From: Bacillus sp. OxB-1
GTDB taxonomy: Bacteria > Bacillota > Bacilli > Bacillales_A > Planococcaceae
Assembly: GCF_000829195.1 (NCBI RefSeq)
Contig: NZ_AP013294.1
Location: 620,001-684,000, forward strand
Direction: 5' to 3'
DNA: 64,000 nt
Part shown: piece after piece, positions 27,137 through 34,744 of the stretch
How positions within the stretch are numbered: position 1 is the first letter of the stretch
How the letters are laid out: each line of letters opens with the position of its first letter
Made by a program: the position numbers and the translations under genes
Notes under the pieces: generated by a model
Told to the model about the DNA's origin: nothing
The model's input: the letters and a program-made list of their open reading frames with translations, nothing else
Databases searched by the model: none

Positions 27137-27209
27137 AGCTTCCAGCCGGGCTCGAACCGGCGACCTCTTCCTTACCATGGAAGCACTCTACCTGCTGAGC
27201 TATGGAAGC
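27137..27209 (-). tRNA. tRNA-Thr (GGU), copy 1
   Basis: 73 nt, CCA not encoded. The acceptor GCTTCCA pairs with TGGAAGC; the 7-base anticodon loop ATGGTAA gives GGU. A 259-bp gap separates it from tRNA-Glu downstream. Confidence 0.93.
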
Positions 27210-27216
27210 ATATAAA

Positions 27217-27291
27217 TGGCTCCGCAGGTAGGATTCGAACCTACGACCGATCGGTTAACAGCCGATTGCTCTACCACTGAGCTACTGCGGA
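27217..27291 (-). tRNA. tRNA-Asn (GUU), copy 1
   Basis: 75 nt with CCA. Its 5' TCCGCAG pairs with CTGCGGA, and the anticodon loop CTGTTAA gives GUU. It is first gene of the leftward tRNA cluster, divergent from the pdaB-like gene. Confidence 0.95.
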
Positions 27292-27473
27292 ATCGTAATA
27301 TGTATTCAATTAACGACAAATTCCATTATACCAGTTAATTTTACTTTTTCAACATCATTTTACCGGAAATGGGTCATCCTGTTCCTGACGACTTTTTCAG
27401 TCTACCATGGGCACGGCATATCCGTCAAACCTTTTTCATAAGATGAAGTAACTTTGCAAACAGGGGGTTTCGG

Positions 27474-28070
27474 ATGCGCTATAAAATCGTTTTTTTCGGC
27501 ATGGTATTCTGCACACTATTTCTTTTCCTCCCCCCATCCCTCGAGTCGGGAACGCTTACCTCGGTCTTCCGGGTCACGGATCAACCGGCTGCCATTGTGC
27601 GCGGAACAAGCGGCTCGGCCCTGACCGTCAGTATATCGTTTGGGGATGTTGAAGTGGAAAAATGGATTAAAGAATTGCAAGCACCCTATCCACTACTGAT
27701 GGTTGATATGGATTGGACAGACCGCTTCCCTGAAACCGTGAGGCAAATCAATGAGAAAAATATTCCGGTGGGATTGCTCGGCGACAGCGGCACAGCCTAT
27801 GAAGAGAGTTCTGAACTGCTTGCCTCTCAGCTAAAACGATTTGAAAAGACATTCGGGGTGAAGCCCCTCTGGTTCCGAACAATCGACGAGCGCTTCCCCC
27901 AATCGTTGCAAAAACAATTATGGAAAGCGGAAGTGAATGCGCTCGGATCCTCTTTCATTTGGACAGGCGGAGCAGTGCCTCCCCCGAAAGAGGGGGAGAT
28001 TATATCCATACCCCATCACCGCCACGAGCGGGTTAAATTGAACGCCCTCGATCCCTTGTATAAGGGGCGC
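27474..28070 (+). pseudogene. Truncated pdaB-like gene, cut by the duplication junction
   Basis: The first 199 codons are identical to the complete gene at 29061. At 28071 the frame runs into sequence antisense to the second tRNA-Gln, adding about 28 unrelated residues (containing [18 protein letters not shown]) before a stop at 28157. It has the same promoter region and ribosome site (CAGGGGG) as the intact copy, so a chimeric protein could be made, but its normal C-terminus is lost. Confidence 0.85.
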
Positions 28071-28074
28071 AAAA

Positions 28075-28149
28075 TGGCTGGGGTAGCTGGATTCGAACCA
28101 ACGAATGACGGAGTCAAAGTCCGTTGCCTTACCGCTTGGCTATACCCCA
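28075..28149 (-). tRNA. tRNA-Gln (UUG), copy 2
   Basis: Identical to the copy at 26488-26562, shifted by 1587. Leftward transcripts from this copy continue antisense into the truncated pdaB-like gene instead of meeting the terminator at 26400. Confidence 0.95.
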
Positions 28150-28258
28150 ATGGTTAAAATAGCGATCAGCTGCGCATCTCATTATCAGCTTCTTCCGCGA
28201 CCTGCTTGCTTCTCCCCATTTTAACGGGGCGATAAGTTGCGTTTCATTTTTTAAAGAA

Positions 28259-28343
28259 TGGTGGTGGGGGACGGATTCGAACCGCCGAACCCGGAGGGAG
28301 CGGATTTACAGTCCGCCGCGTTTAGCCACTTCGCTACCCCACC
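28259..28343 (-). tRNA. tRNA-Tyr (GUA), copy 2
   Basis: Identical to 26672-26756. Confidence 0.95.
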
Positions 28344-28389
28344 AGTAATATGAATCATTTTCCGGAAACTATGTGTAGATCATAATAAA

Positions 28390-28464
28390 TGGTGACCCCT
28401 ACGGGATTCGAACCCGTGTTACCGCCGTGAAAGGGCGGTGTCTTAACCGCTTGACCAAGGGGCC
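28390..28464 (-). tRNA. tRNA-Glu (UUC), copy 2
   Basis: Identical to 26803-26877. Confidence 0.95.
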
Positions 28465-28723
28465 ATCTTCAACCCGTGCATTCTATATTCGACAATCATC
28501 GCTTTCTTGTCGAACCATCAATCTGAACGGCACAAATGTTATATTAACAAATTCGCCCGCAATGCGCAAGCGCTTTCCGCAAGTTTTTATAATCCCATTT
28601 TTCGAAATACTCATTTTCCCATTATCTTGCCACCATGGATATCATCCCCATACACCCTATCCAATTTGGACAAAAAAAGCGATCTCCTCTACCGGAAATC
28701 GCAACCTATCGAAAATTAAAATA

Positions 28724-28796
28724 AGCTTCCAGCCGGGCTCGAACCGGCGACCTCTTCCTTACCATGGAAGCACTCTACCTGCTGAGCTATGGAAGC
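28724..28796 (-). tRNA. tRNA-Thr (GGU), copy 2
   Basis: Identical to 27137-27209. Confidence 0.93.
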
Positions 28797-28803
28797 ATAT
28801 AAA

Positions 28804-28878
28804 TGGCTCCGCAGGTAGGATTCGAACCTACGACCGATCGGTTAACAGCCGATTGCTCTACCACTGAGCTACTGCGGA
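28804..28878 (-). tRNA. tRNA-Asn (GUU), copy 2
   Basis: Identical to 27217-27291. Confidence 0.95.
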
Positions 28879-29060
28879 ATCGTAATATGTATTCAATTAA
28901 CGACAAATTCCATTATACCAGTTAATTTTACTTTTTCAACATCATTTTACCGGAAATGGGTCATCCTGTTCCTGACGACTTTTTCAGTCTACCATGGGCA
29001 CGGCATATCCGTCAAACCTTTTTCATAAGATGAAGTAACTTTGCAAACAGGGGGTTTCGG

Positions 29061-29723
29061 ATGCGCTATAAAATCGTTTTTTTCGGCATGGTATTCTGCA
29101 CACTATTTCTTTTCCTCCCCCCATCCCTCGAGTCGGGAACGCTTACCTCGGTCTTCCGGGTCACGGATCAACCGGCTGCCATTGTGCGCGGAACAAGCGG
29201 CTCGGCCCTGACCGTCAGTATATCGTTTGGGGATGTTGAAGTGGAAAAATGGATTAAAGAATTGCAAGCACCCTATCCACTACTGATGGTTGATATGGAT
29301 TGGACAGACCGCTTCCCTGAAACCGTGAGGCAAATCAATGAGAAAAATATTCCGGTGGGATTGCTCGGCGACAGCGGCACAGCCTATGAAGAGAGTTCTG
29401 AACTGCTTGCCTCTCAGCTAAAACGATTTGAAAAGACATTCGGGGTGAAGCCCCTCTGGTTCCGAACAATCGACGAGCGCTTCCCCCAATCGTTGCAAAA
29501 ACAATTATGGAAAGCGGAAGTGAATGCGCTCGGATCCTCTTTCATTTGGACAGGCGGAGCAGTGCCTCCCCCGAAAGAGGGGGAGATTATATCCATACCC
29601 CATCACCGCCACGAGCGGGTTAAATTGAACGCCCTCGATCCCTTGTATAAGGGGCGCACCTTCCGCCCGGTGGAGGATGTCCTCTTCGGCACAACCGTGA
29701 AAACGAAGAAAATCCCGGAGTAA
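29061..29723 (+). CDS. PdaB-like NodB-fold protein, probably inactive as a deacetylase
   Basis: 220 residues with an N-terminal signal/anchor helix. Position next to kbaA/gerD/cwlD and alignable stretches (ALTVSISFGDVEVEKWIKEL, FEKTFGVKPLWFR) indicate homology to sporulation protein PdaB. PdaB-type deacetylases have an aspartate pair in motif 1 (TFD) and an HxxxH metal motif. Here motif 1 reads VSISFGD and no HSxxH-like motif is seen in the corresponding stretch. I infer a pseudoenzyme or divergent role in spore cortex formation. CAGGGGG precedes the ATG. Confidence 0.7.
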   Translation: MRYKIVFFGMVFCTLFLFLPPSLESGTLTSVFRVTDQPAAIVRGTSGSALTVSISFGDVEVEKWIKELQAPYPLLMVDMDWTDRFPETVRQINEKNIPVGLLGDSGTAYEESSELLASQLKRFEKTFGVKPLWFRTIDERFPQSLQKQLWKAEVNALGSSFIWTGGAVPPPKEGEIISIPHHRHERVKLNALDPLYKGRTFRPVEDVLFGTTVKTKKIPE

Positions 29724-29858
29724 GCATAGCTGATTGTGTCTATCTAAAAGTTTCACGCATTTAGCTAACGAATGCTCGCACTCAACCGGGAGTTCATAAT
29801 GCTAGAAGCCTTGTTGATTGTACTCCATGCCTTCTTGCGAACTGGAACTTCCCTCCAA

Positions 29859-29898
29859 AATAAGAAAAAAGCACAGATCCCTGCGCTTTTTTCTTATT
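29859..29898. terminator. Bidirectional terminator between pdaB-like gene and kbaA
   Basis: AATAAGAAAAAAGC pairs perfectly with GCTTTTTTCTTATT across a 12-base loop. The right arm overlaps the kbaA stop codon region. Confidence 0.85.
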
Positions 29899-30601
29899 TC
29901 ACTTTGGCCGTTTTTTCTTTCGCCGCTTTGCGCAGCCGTTTCCGTTCATCCAACCGCTGTTTATCTTCATCCGACTGTCGATTGTATTTCGGCAGCGCGA
30001 GAATTTGATAAGCATTGACTGCGAGAAGCGGGAACAATAAGATTGTCACCCATGTGTCGATATTGCCTGAACGCACCATCAAAGCAGGCAGCCATTCCAG
30101 CGTCGTGATGACAATCATGAAGAACAGCGCTGAAATAAGCGTATGCTTCTTCGTCCATTTCGCTTTGAAATATGCCGTAACGGCCGCCACTCCAACAAGT
30201 GATATGAGCAATCCGATATACAGCAACGTGCGTCCGGTCTCACCGGATGTTAGCTGGAATCTGAAAAAGACAAGGTCGAATAACACGACCGTGATAATCA
30301 ACAACTGGACCCAATTCCATAACGTCAACGATTTGAAAATATTGACGCCGAATTGATGGACAGTCAAATAGGCGAAAAAGCCCATCTGCGCTACTACACT
30401 CATTGTAAACCCAAGGAAAATCATCCAGAGAAACGCACCGACAAATTGCCAAATTTCGCCATTCGCTAAATATGTAGAAAAGAATTCCCAACGTACGATC
30501 AACCCAACGATCGCCGTAATGGCTCCTCCTATAAATAAGGCGTTAAAAAAGAATTTTATCCAATTTCGTATTGTCACGACCTGGTTCCTCCGTTTGTACA
30601 T
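29894..30601 (-). CDS. kbaA: KinB-signalling pathway activation protein KbaA
   Basis: 235 residues with six hydrophobic helices and a highly basic tail (QRLDERKRLRKAAKEKTAKVK). Matches KbaA by order (next to gerD and the pdaB-like gene) and by features such as FLGFTMSVVAQMGFFAYLTVHQFG. In B. subtilis KbaA is needed for KinB-dependent entry into sporulation. Leftward, divergent from gerD. Confidence 0.9.
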   Translation of the reverse strand: MYKRRNQVVTIRNWIKFFFNALFIGGAITAIVGLIVRWEFFSTYLANGEIWQFVGAFLWMIFLGFTMSVVAQMGFFAYLTVHQFGVNIFKSLTLWNWVQLLIITVVLFDLVFFRFQLTSGETGRTLLYIGLLISLVGVAAVTAYFKAKWTKKHTLISALFFMIVITTLEWLPALMVRSGNIDTWVTILLFPLLAVNAYQILALPKYNRQSDEDKQRLDERKRLRKAAKEKTAKVK

Positions 30602-30720
30602 ACTGTCCTTAGTGTATCAACGTTTTCTTCAAAAATCTATTTCATTACACAAACGATGCATATTCTGCTCCATTTTGTGAACAATAAATGAAAATGGTGA
30701 TGGAAGGGAAGTTCAATTCC

Positions 30721-31326
30721 ATGAAAAACAAGGGCTTTCATTTTCTATTAGCGGCAATTCTCTTGACTGGATGCAGTATGCAGCAATCCGGACCGACATA
30801 CGATGAGTTGAAAAAAATGACGACAGATGCACTTCAAACAGAGGATGGAAAAAAGGCGATCCGGCAAATGCTGGCGGATCCCGAATTCCGTGAACTTCTC
30901 ATTTTGGAGCAGACCGAAGTGAAAAAATCCATCGAAGATGCGTTGCTCTCCGAAAAAGGCGAGGAGTTCTGGAAGAAGAAATTCGAAGATCCGAAATTCA
31001 TGGAAACAATCGCCAAAAGCATGAAAGATCAGCAACAAGACGTGATGAAAGCACTTATGAACGATTCATCTTTCCAAAAAGAAATGGAAGAGTTTTTTGG
31101 ACAGCCCGACATGCAAAAGCAAATGGAGACGATTATGCAATCGGGGAACATGAAAAAAGAAATGGAAAAAATGGTGCAAGAAACGATCAGTAGTCCTCTA
31201 CTTCAAGCGAAATGGCAGGAACTGATCATGAAGGCTGGCGAGGCAAAAGGCGGACAAAGCGGCGGCAAAGGCGGTGGCGGACAAGAGGAAGAGTCAGGAG
31301 GCAGTGGAGGTGGAGGCGGTCAATGA
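30721..31326 (+). CDS. gerD: Spore germination lipoprotein GerD
   Basis: 201 residues from ATG 30721 (MKNKGFHFLLAAILLTGC), preceded by GGAAGGGAAG; the upstream ATG at 30688 lacks a ribosome site. Lipobox LTGC, then a long helical region with YDELKKMTTDALQTEDGKKAIRQMLADPEFREL, and a Gly/Gln-rich flexible tail. GerD clusters germinant receptors in the spore inner membrane. The gene order with kbaA and salA is conserved in Bacillales. Confidence 0.93.
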   Translation: MKNKGFHFLLAAILLTGCSMQQSGPTYDELKKMTTDALQTEDGKKAIRQMLADPEFRELLILEQTEVKKSIEDALLSEKGEEFWKKKFEDPKFMETIAKSMKDQQQDVMKALMNDSSFQKEMEEFFGQPDMQKQMETIMQSGNMKKEMEKMVQETISSPLLQAKWQELIMKAGEAKGGQSGGKGGGGQEEESGGSGGGGGQ

Positions 31327-31340
31327 CCCCCTCCATCTTT

Positions 31341-32408
31341 TTATTTACCCGTATTGGCAACCACTTTTTTAGCAATATCCATGTAAATCTTACCGATCGG
31401 ATGGTCTTCTGCGTATACTGAGGGAGCAAAATCCTCTTCGTTCCAATCGGGCTGTCCGAGTGGAATCTGGCCAAGCAATTCTGTACGCAACTCCTCGGCA
31501 AGTCGCACGCCGCCCCCTTGGCCGAAGACATATTCCCGCTCTCCGGTCTTTTTGGATTCGAACCAGGCCATGTTTTCAATGACTCCGAGCAATCCGTGAT
31601 CGGTTTGAAGCGCCATCGCCCCTGCACGCGCCGCGACGAAAGCGGCTGTTGGATGTGGCGTCGTCACGACAATCTCTTTTGACATCGGAATCATTTGGTG
31701 GATATCCAAGGCTACGTCCCCTGTACCCGGCGGTAAATCTAGGATGAGATAGTCGAGCGCTCCCCATTCGACGTCACGGAAAAATTGGTCCAATGCTTTA
31801 CCAAGCATCGGGCCGCGCCAGACGACCGGTGCATTGTCTTCTACGAAGAATCCCATGGAAATGACTTTCACGCCAAGACGCTCCACCGGAATAATCCGAT
31901 CGCCTTGGACGACCGGCAGTTCCGTGACGCCCATCATATCCGGCACACTGAAACCGTAAATATCCGCGTCGATCAAACCGACTTTCTTCCCAAGACGCGC
32001 CAAAGAGACGGCGAGGTTGACGGAAACCGTCGACTTCCCGACTCCCCCCTTGCCGGATGCGATCGAGATGAATTCCACGTCGCTGAGCGGGGACAAAATA
32101 TCTTGTGCTTCCGCGGCAGTCGCCGTCCCCCGGAATTGCTCAAGCGCTTCTTTCGACAGCTCTTCGAAACGGATGCCGACAGACGCAGCGCCTGCTTCTT
32201 TCAACGTTTCCACGACTTTCATCTGGAGCGCCATCTGTTCAGCTGTATTGATTTTGGCAATGGCCAGCTTGACGCTGACATGCTGCTTCTCTTCTTTGAT
32301 TGTAACTTCTGCGATCCCATTGGTCTCCGCAAGCGTTTTATGTAAAAACGGATCCATCAGAGGACCTAGCAATTCCCGAACTTGTTGTTCATTGATCAAT
32401 TCAGACAC
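31341..32408 (-). CDS. salA: Mrp/ApbC family P-loop ATPase SalA
   Basis: 355 residues. An N-terminal MIP18/DUF59-like domain (1-95) is followed by the ParA-type ATPase with deviant Walker A SGKGGVGKST near 118-127 and DYLILDLPPGTGDVAL. Mrp proteins carry or insert Fe-S clusters; in B. subtilis SalA also regulates aprE indirectly. Convergent with gerD with only 14 bp between the stops and no obvious terminator. Confidence 0.93.
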   Translation of the reverse strand: MSELINEQQVRELLGPLMDPFLHKTLAETNGIAEVTIKEEKQHVSVKLAIAKINTAEQMALQMKVVETLKEAGAASVGIRFEELSKEALEQFRGTATAAEAQDILSPLSDVEFISIASGKGGVGKSTVSVNLAVSLARLGKKVGLIDADIYGFSVPDMMGVTELPVVQGDRIIPVERLGVKVISMGFFVEDNAPVVWRGPMLGKALDQFFRDVEWGALDYLILDLPPGTGDVALDIHQMIPMSKEIVVTTPHPTAAFVAARAGAMALQTDHGLLGVIENMAWFESKKTGEREYVFGQGGGVRLAEELRTELLGQIPLGQPDWNEEDFAPSVYAEDHPIGKIYMDIAKKVVANTGK

Positions 32409-32476
32409 CCCTTGGAGGTTTAATTATTCACTCTTCAAGTATACCATAGCCCACGAAGTGTCACGATTAGAAGGCT

Positions 32477-33199
32477 TTATTTCTCATCCGATTGATGGAA
32501 TTGGATAATTCCGTCCAGGATCGCTTCAGCGACCTTTTTCTGATAGCCCGTGTCGGTAAGCAGCAAGCGTTCCTCATCGTTTGAAATGAACCCCGTCTCC
32601 ACCAGAACAGCCGGCGTCGGAACTCTCTTCAATAGATAGACACCCTTGATTGCCAATGCTTCCCGATCCGTATTTTTCAAATTCTCCTGAAAGGAAGATT
32701 GTATGGATTTAGCCAGCAGTTCGCCATGCGGATGGCCCTCTGGATGATAAAACACTTGCGAACCCCGCCACTTCGAATCCGGGATCGCATTGACGTGGAC
32801 ACTGATAAACATATCCGGATCTTCGTCAAGTGCAATCTGTTCGCGCAATTTCAAGTCCGCTAATTTGCGTTCCCGCACCGTTCCAAACTCCTCACCCGGG
32901 GCATGTTCAGCCAAGGCATCCCCTTCCTTCAAGCGGGTCATGACAACAGTGGACCCTTTCTTCTCCAATTGTTTTTTCAATTCATGAGCAATTTTCAAGG
33001 TGATGTCCCGTTCCACTACCTCCCCCGAAGAAGCCCCGCCATCCAGGCCTCCGTGCCCCGGATCGATGACAACTTTGACCCCGCCCAGCTCAGCCGGCAT
33101 GAAAAAGCCCCGGTCCGAAGCACTCGCACCGTATAGCACAATCCCTAAAGAGAACCCGAAAAGTATACAAATGATAACCCATCGCTTCATTCTCGACAC
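32477..33199 (-). CDS. cwlD: N-acetylmuramoyl-L-alanine amidase CwlD (spore cortex)
   Basis: 240 residues. N-terminal signal/anchor helix (about 5-24), then the Amidase_3 domain with zinc ligands in VVIDPGHGGLDGG, the VVERDITL glutamate, MFISVHVNAIP and VLVETGFISN. CwlD, with PdaA, makes the muramic-delta-lactam of spore cortex. It lies 68 bp upstream of salA in the same direction. Array 3 fills the space upstream of the gene. Confidence 0.93.
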   Translation of the reverse strand: MSRMKRWVIICILFGFSLGIVLYGASASDRGFFMPAELGGVKVVIDPGHGGLDGGASSGEVVERDITLKIAHELKKQLEKKGSTVVMTRLKEGDALAEHAPGEEFGTVRERKLADLKLREQIALDEDPDMFISVHVNAIPDSKWRGSQVFYHPEGHPHGELLAKSIQSSFQENLKNTDREALAIKGVYLLKRVPTPAVLVETGFISNDEERLLLTDTGYQKKVAEAILDGIIQFHQSDEK

Positions 33200-33283
33200 C
33201 GCCCTTTTTCAATCACTATACGCGGGTGAAGGGTGGGATATGCCCTTCATCCTGATCGTTTTAGGGGTGGAGGAAGATCGGTT

Positions 33284-33503
33284 GTTGCGAGGTTTTTGGG
33301 GGATGTTGAGAAGTTTGTCTGGAATGTTGGAAGGTGCCTGGGGAATGTTTTGAGGTTTTGGATAAGCCGTTGTGAGGGTGGGCGAAAATGTTGTAAGGCG
33401 CCGGGAGTGTTGCGAGGTCCCTGGATTTTGTTTCGAGGTCGAGGAGTTACGTTGCGAGGTGGTGCCATTATGTTGTGGGGTGCTTCAAACGTTCGGAGGG
33501 ATT
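33284..33503 (+). repeat. 21-bp phased repeat array 3
   Basis: Eleven units headed by GTTGCGAGGT, GTTGAGAAGT, GTTGGAAGGT, GTTTTGAGGT, GTTGTGAGGG, GTTGTAAGGC, GTTGCGAGGT, GTTTCGAGGT, GTTGCGAGGT, GTTGTGGGGT, GTTCGGAGGG. Spacing is 21 bp with one 22-bp and two 19-bp units. The ten-base heads are conserved and the rest varies, as in arrays 1 and 2. It occupies the cwlD-rhodanese gap. Apparent open frames across it are artefacts of its periodicity. Confidence 0.85.
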
Positions 33504-33538
33504 AAAAAACAGGACCTCCGCAAAGGTCCCGTCTGTTT
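33502..33538 (-). terminator. Terminator of the rhodanese gene
   Basis: On the minus strand GGACCT and AGGTCC form a stem, extended by ACAG/CTGT, followed by TTTTTTAAT. Abuts array 3. Confidence 0.7.
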
Positions 33539-33543
33539 CCTGA

Positions 33544-33840
33544 TTATTCGGTTGCGCCCTTCCAGTCGAGCATGCCGCCGACCATATTGGTCACGTCGTA
33601 GCCTTCATCCGCCATGATTTCTTGTGCGCGGCCGCTGCGACCGCCGGAACGGCAAACGAGGATATATGGTGTCGACTCGTCCAAGTCCCGCATTTTCAAC
33701 GGAATGTCACCTAACGGAATATGCACCGCTCCCGGGATTTTCCCCGCAGCGACTTCATCAGCTTCCCGTACGTCGATCAAATGAAGCTGTTCTCCGTTTT
33801 CCAAACGTTCTTGCACTTCTGCAGCTGTAATTTCCTTCAT
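33544..33840 (-). CDS. Single-domain rhodanese-like sulfurtransferase
   Basis: 98 residues: one rhodanese domain with active-site cysteine in VCRSGGRSGRA, preceded by LIDVREADEVAAGKIPGAVHIPL. It moves sulfane sulfur in the cytoplasm; the partner is unknown. Monocistronic, with a terminator just downstream. Confidence 0.92.
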   Translation of the reverse strand: MKEITAAEVQERLENGEQLHLIDVREADEVAAGKIPGAVHIPLGDIPLKMRDLDESTPYILVCRSGGRSGRAQEIMADEGYDVTNMVGGMLDWKGATE

Positions 33841-33990
33841 TCCAAAAAGCCTCCCTACATTCGGTCATAGACCTATCATAGCGGGCTAATCGGGTTTCGT
33901 CTACTCTTCCAAACCGAAGTTGGGAGTTTTGGTTTTCCGGCGTTTATTCAGGAATTCGGCACTGTCCCATACCCAGCTCCTTATAGCTTA

Positions 33991-34036
33991 CAGAACGTCC
34001 ACGATGCGCAACACTTTCCGTGGACGTTCTGTTTTT
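33991..34036 (+). terminator. Hairpin with T-run lacking an upstream gene
   Basis: CAGAACGTCCACG pairs perfectly with CGTGGACGTTCTG (13 bp, 15-base loop) and is followed by TTTTTG on the plus strand. No plus-strand gene precedes it; the leftward cupin gene ends 15 bp to its right. It may end the cupin transcript despite the missing T-run on that strand, or be a remnant. Confidence 0.5.
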
Positions 34037-34050
34037 GAATCTACTGACCC

Positions 34051-34587
34051 TCATTCATCCTCCATGGCTTCCGCCTTCGTCCTATGGACCGTGCCATACG
34101 GGTGCTCAGGCGGGGCATAGATAGTGTAGAGTTTCAACGGAGTATGACCCGTATTGATCAAATTATGCCATGTGCCCGCTGGTACCATGATGGCATCGTC
34201 ATCGCGTACAGGCACCTCAAAATTCAATCGATCTTTTGCATCTCCCATTTGCACAAGGCCTTGCCCCTCTTCCACCCGCAAAAATTGATCCACCGTAGGA
34301 TGAACTTCCAGACCAATGTCTTCCCCGACTTCGATGCTCATTACGGTCACTTGCAGATGATTTCCTGTCCAGATCGCCGTGCGGAATGTATCATTCGCCC
34401 TTGCCGCCTCATTGATATTGATGACGAACGGCTGCTTTCCACGGTCCTGTAACATAATTCCATGCCCGGCAACAGGCTGCTGCCCGACCGGAAAATGCGG
34501 GATGACACACCGATGATAATGGTGTGGACACCAATACGGAACGAAATAGATAGACCCCAGTCCTTTCAAAGTTGATCGTAGTATCAT
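34051..34587 (-). CDS. Cupin-domain protein
   Basis: 178 residues if started at ATG 34587; the true start is unclear. A ribosome-like AAAGGACTGGGG precedes IYFVPYWCPHHYH, where no standard start codon falls in frame, and an ATG also exists at 34689. The C-terminal half is a cupin barrel with metal-ligand-like GLEVHPTVDQFLRVEEG and VPAGTWHNLINTG. The N-terminus is rich in Tyr, His and Cys, as in several Bacillales spore-associated cupins. Function unknown, perhaps a sugar isomerase relative. Confidence 0.75.
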   Translation of the reverse strand: MILRSTLKGLGSIYFVPYWCPHHYHRCVIPHFPVGQQPVAGHGIMLQDRGKQPFVININEAARANDTFRTAIWTGNHLQVTVMSIEVGEDIGLEVHPTVDQFLRVEEGQGLVQMGDAKDRLNFEVPVRDDDAIMVPAGTWHNLINTGHTPLKLYTIYAPPEHPYGTVHRTKAEAMEDE

Positions 34588-34744
34588 ATGCTCAAGGGGG
34601 CGTCGGTGACACACTGAAACTCTAAAATCAGTACGAGGCGCTTTCCCTTCTCTCCCGCCAGATGATTTCCCATGGTACACTAAGTTCAACGCTTTTTCTT
34701 GGAACTATAGTAACTTGAAACGCACGGCAGAAGGAGACATCCGC

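Larger units (their letters stand above)
26484..28070. repeat. 1587-bp tandem duplication, copy 1
   Basis: Bases 26484-28070 and 28071-29657 read the same throughout wherever compared. The unit carries five tRNA genes and the first 597 bp of the pdaB-like gene. The junction at 28070/28071 joins the middle of that gene (GGGGCGC) to the base just past tRNA-Gln (AAAATGG), with no more than one base of shared sequence, so it is not explained by a long repeat. Confidence 0.9.
28071..29657. repeat. 1587-bp tandem duplication, copy 2
   Basis: Second copy of 26484-28070. At its right end the sequence continues into the intact end of the pdaB-like gene, so this copy keeps the complete gene; copy 1 keeps the link to the tRNA terminator. 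Confidence 0.9.

Noticed and set aside
26840..27280. 146-codon plus-strand frame across tRNA genes (and its copy at 28427)
   Set aside because: Antisense to tRNA-Glu, Thr and Asn; typical false frame with translated tRNA motifs such as GSAGRIRTYD.
33233..33505. Open frames across array 3 and similar ones across array 2 (14798-14992)
   Set aside because: 21 is a multiple of three, so in-phase units keep frames open by periodicity. No ribosome site or protein-like composition.
34587..34689. Extended N-terminus of the cupin from ATG 34689
   Set aside because: No ribosome site precedes it and the extra residues are low-complexity basic; a start nearer FVPYWCPHH is more likely, though not settled.
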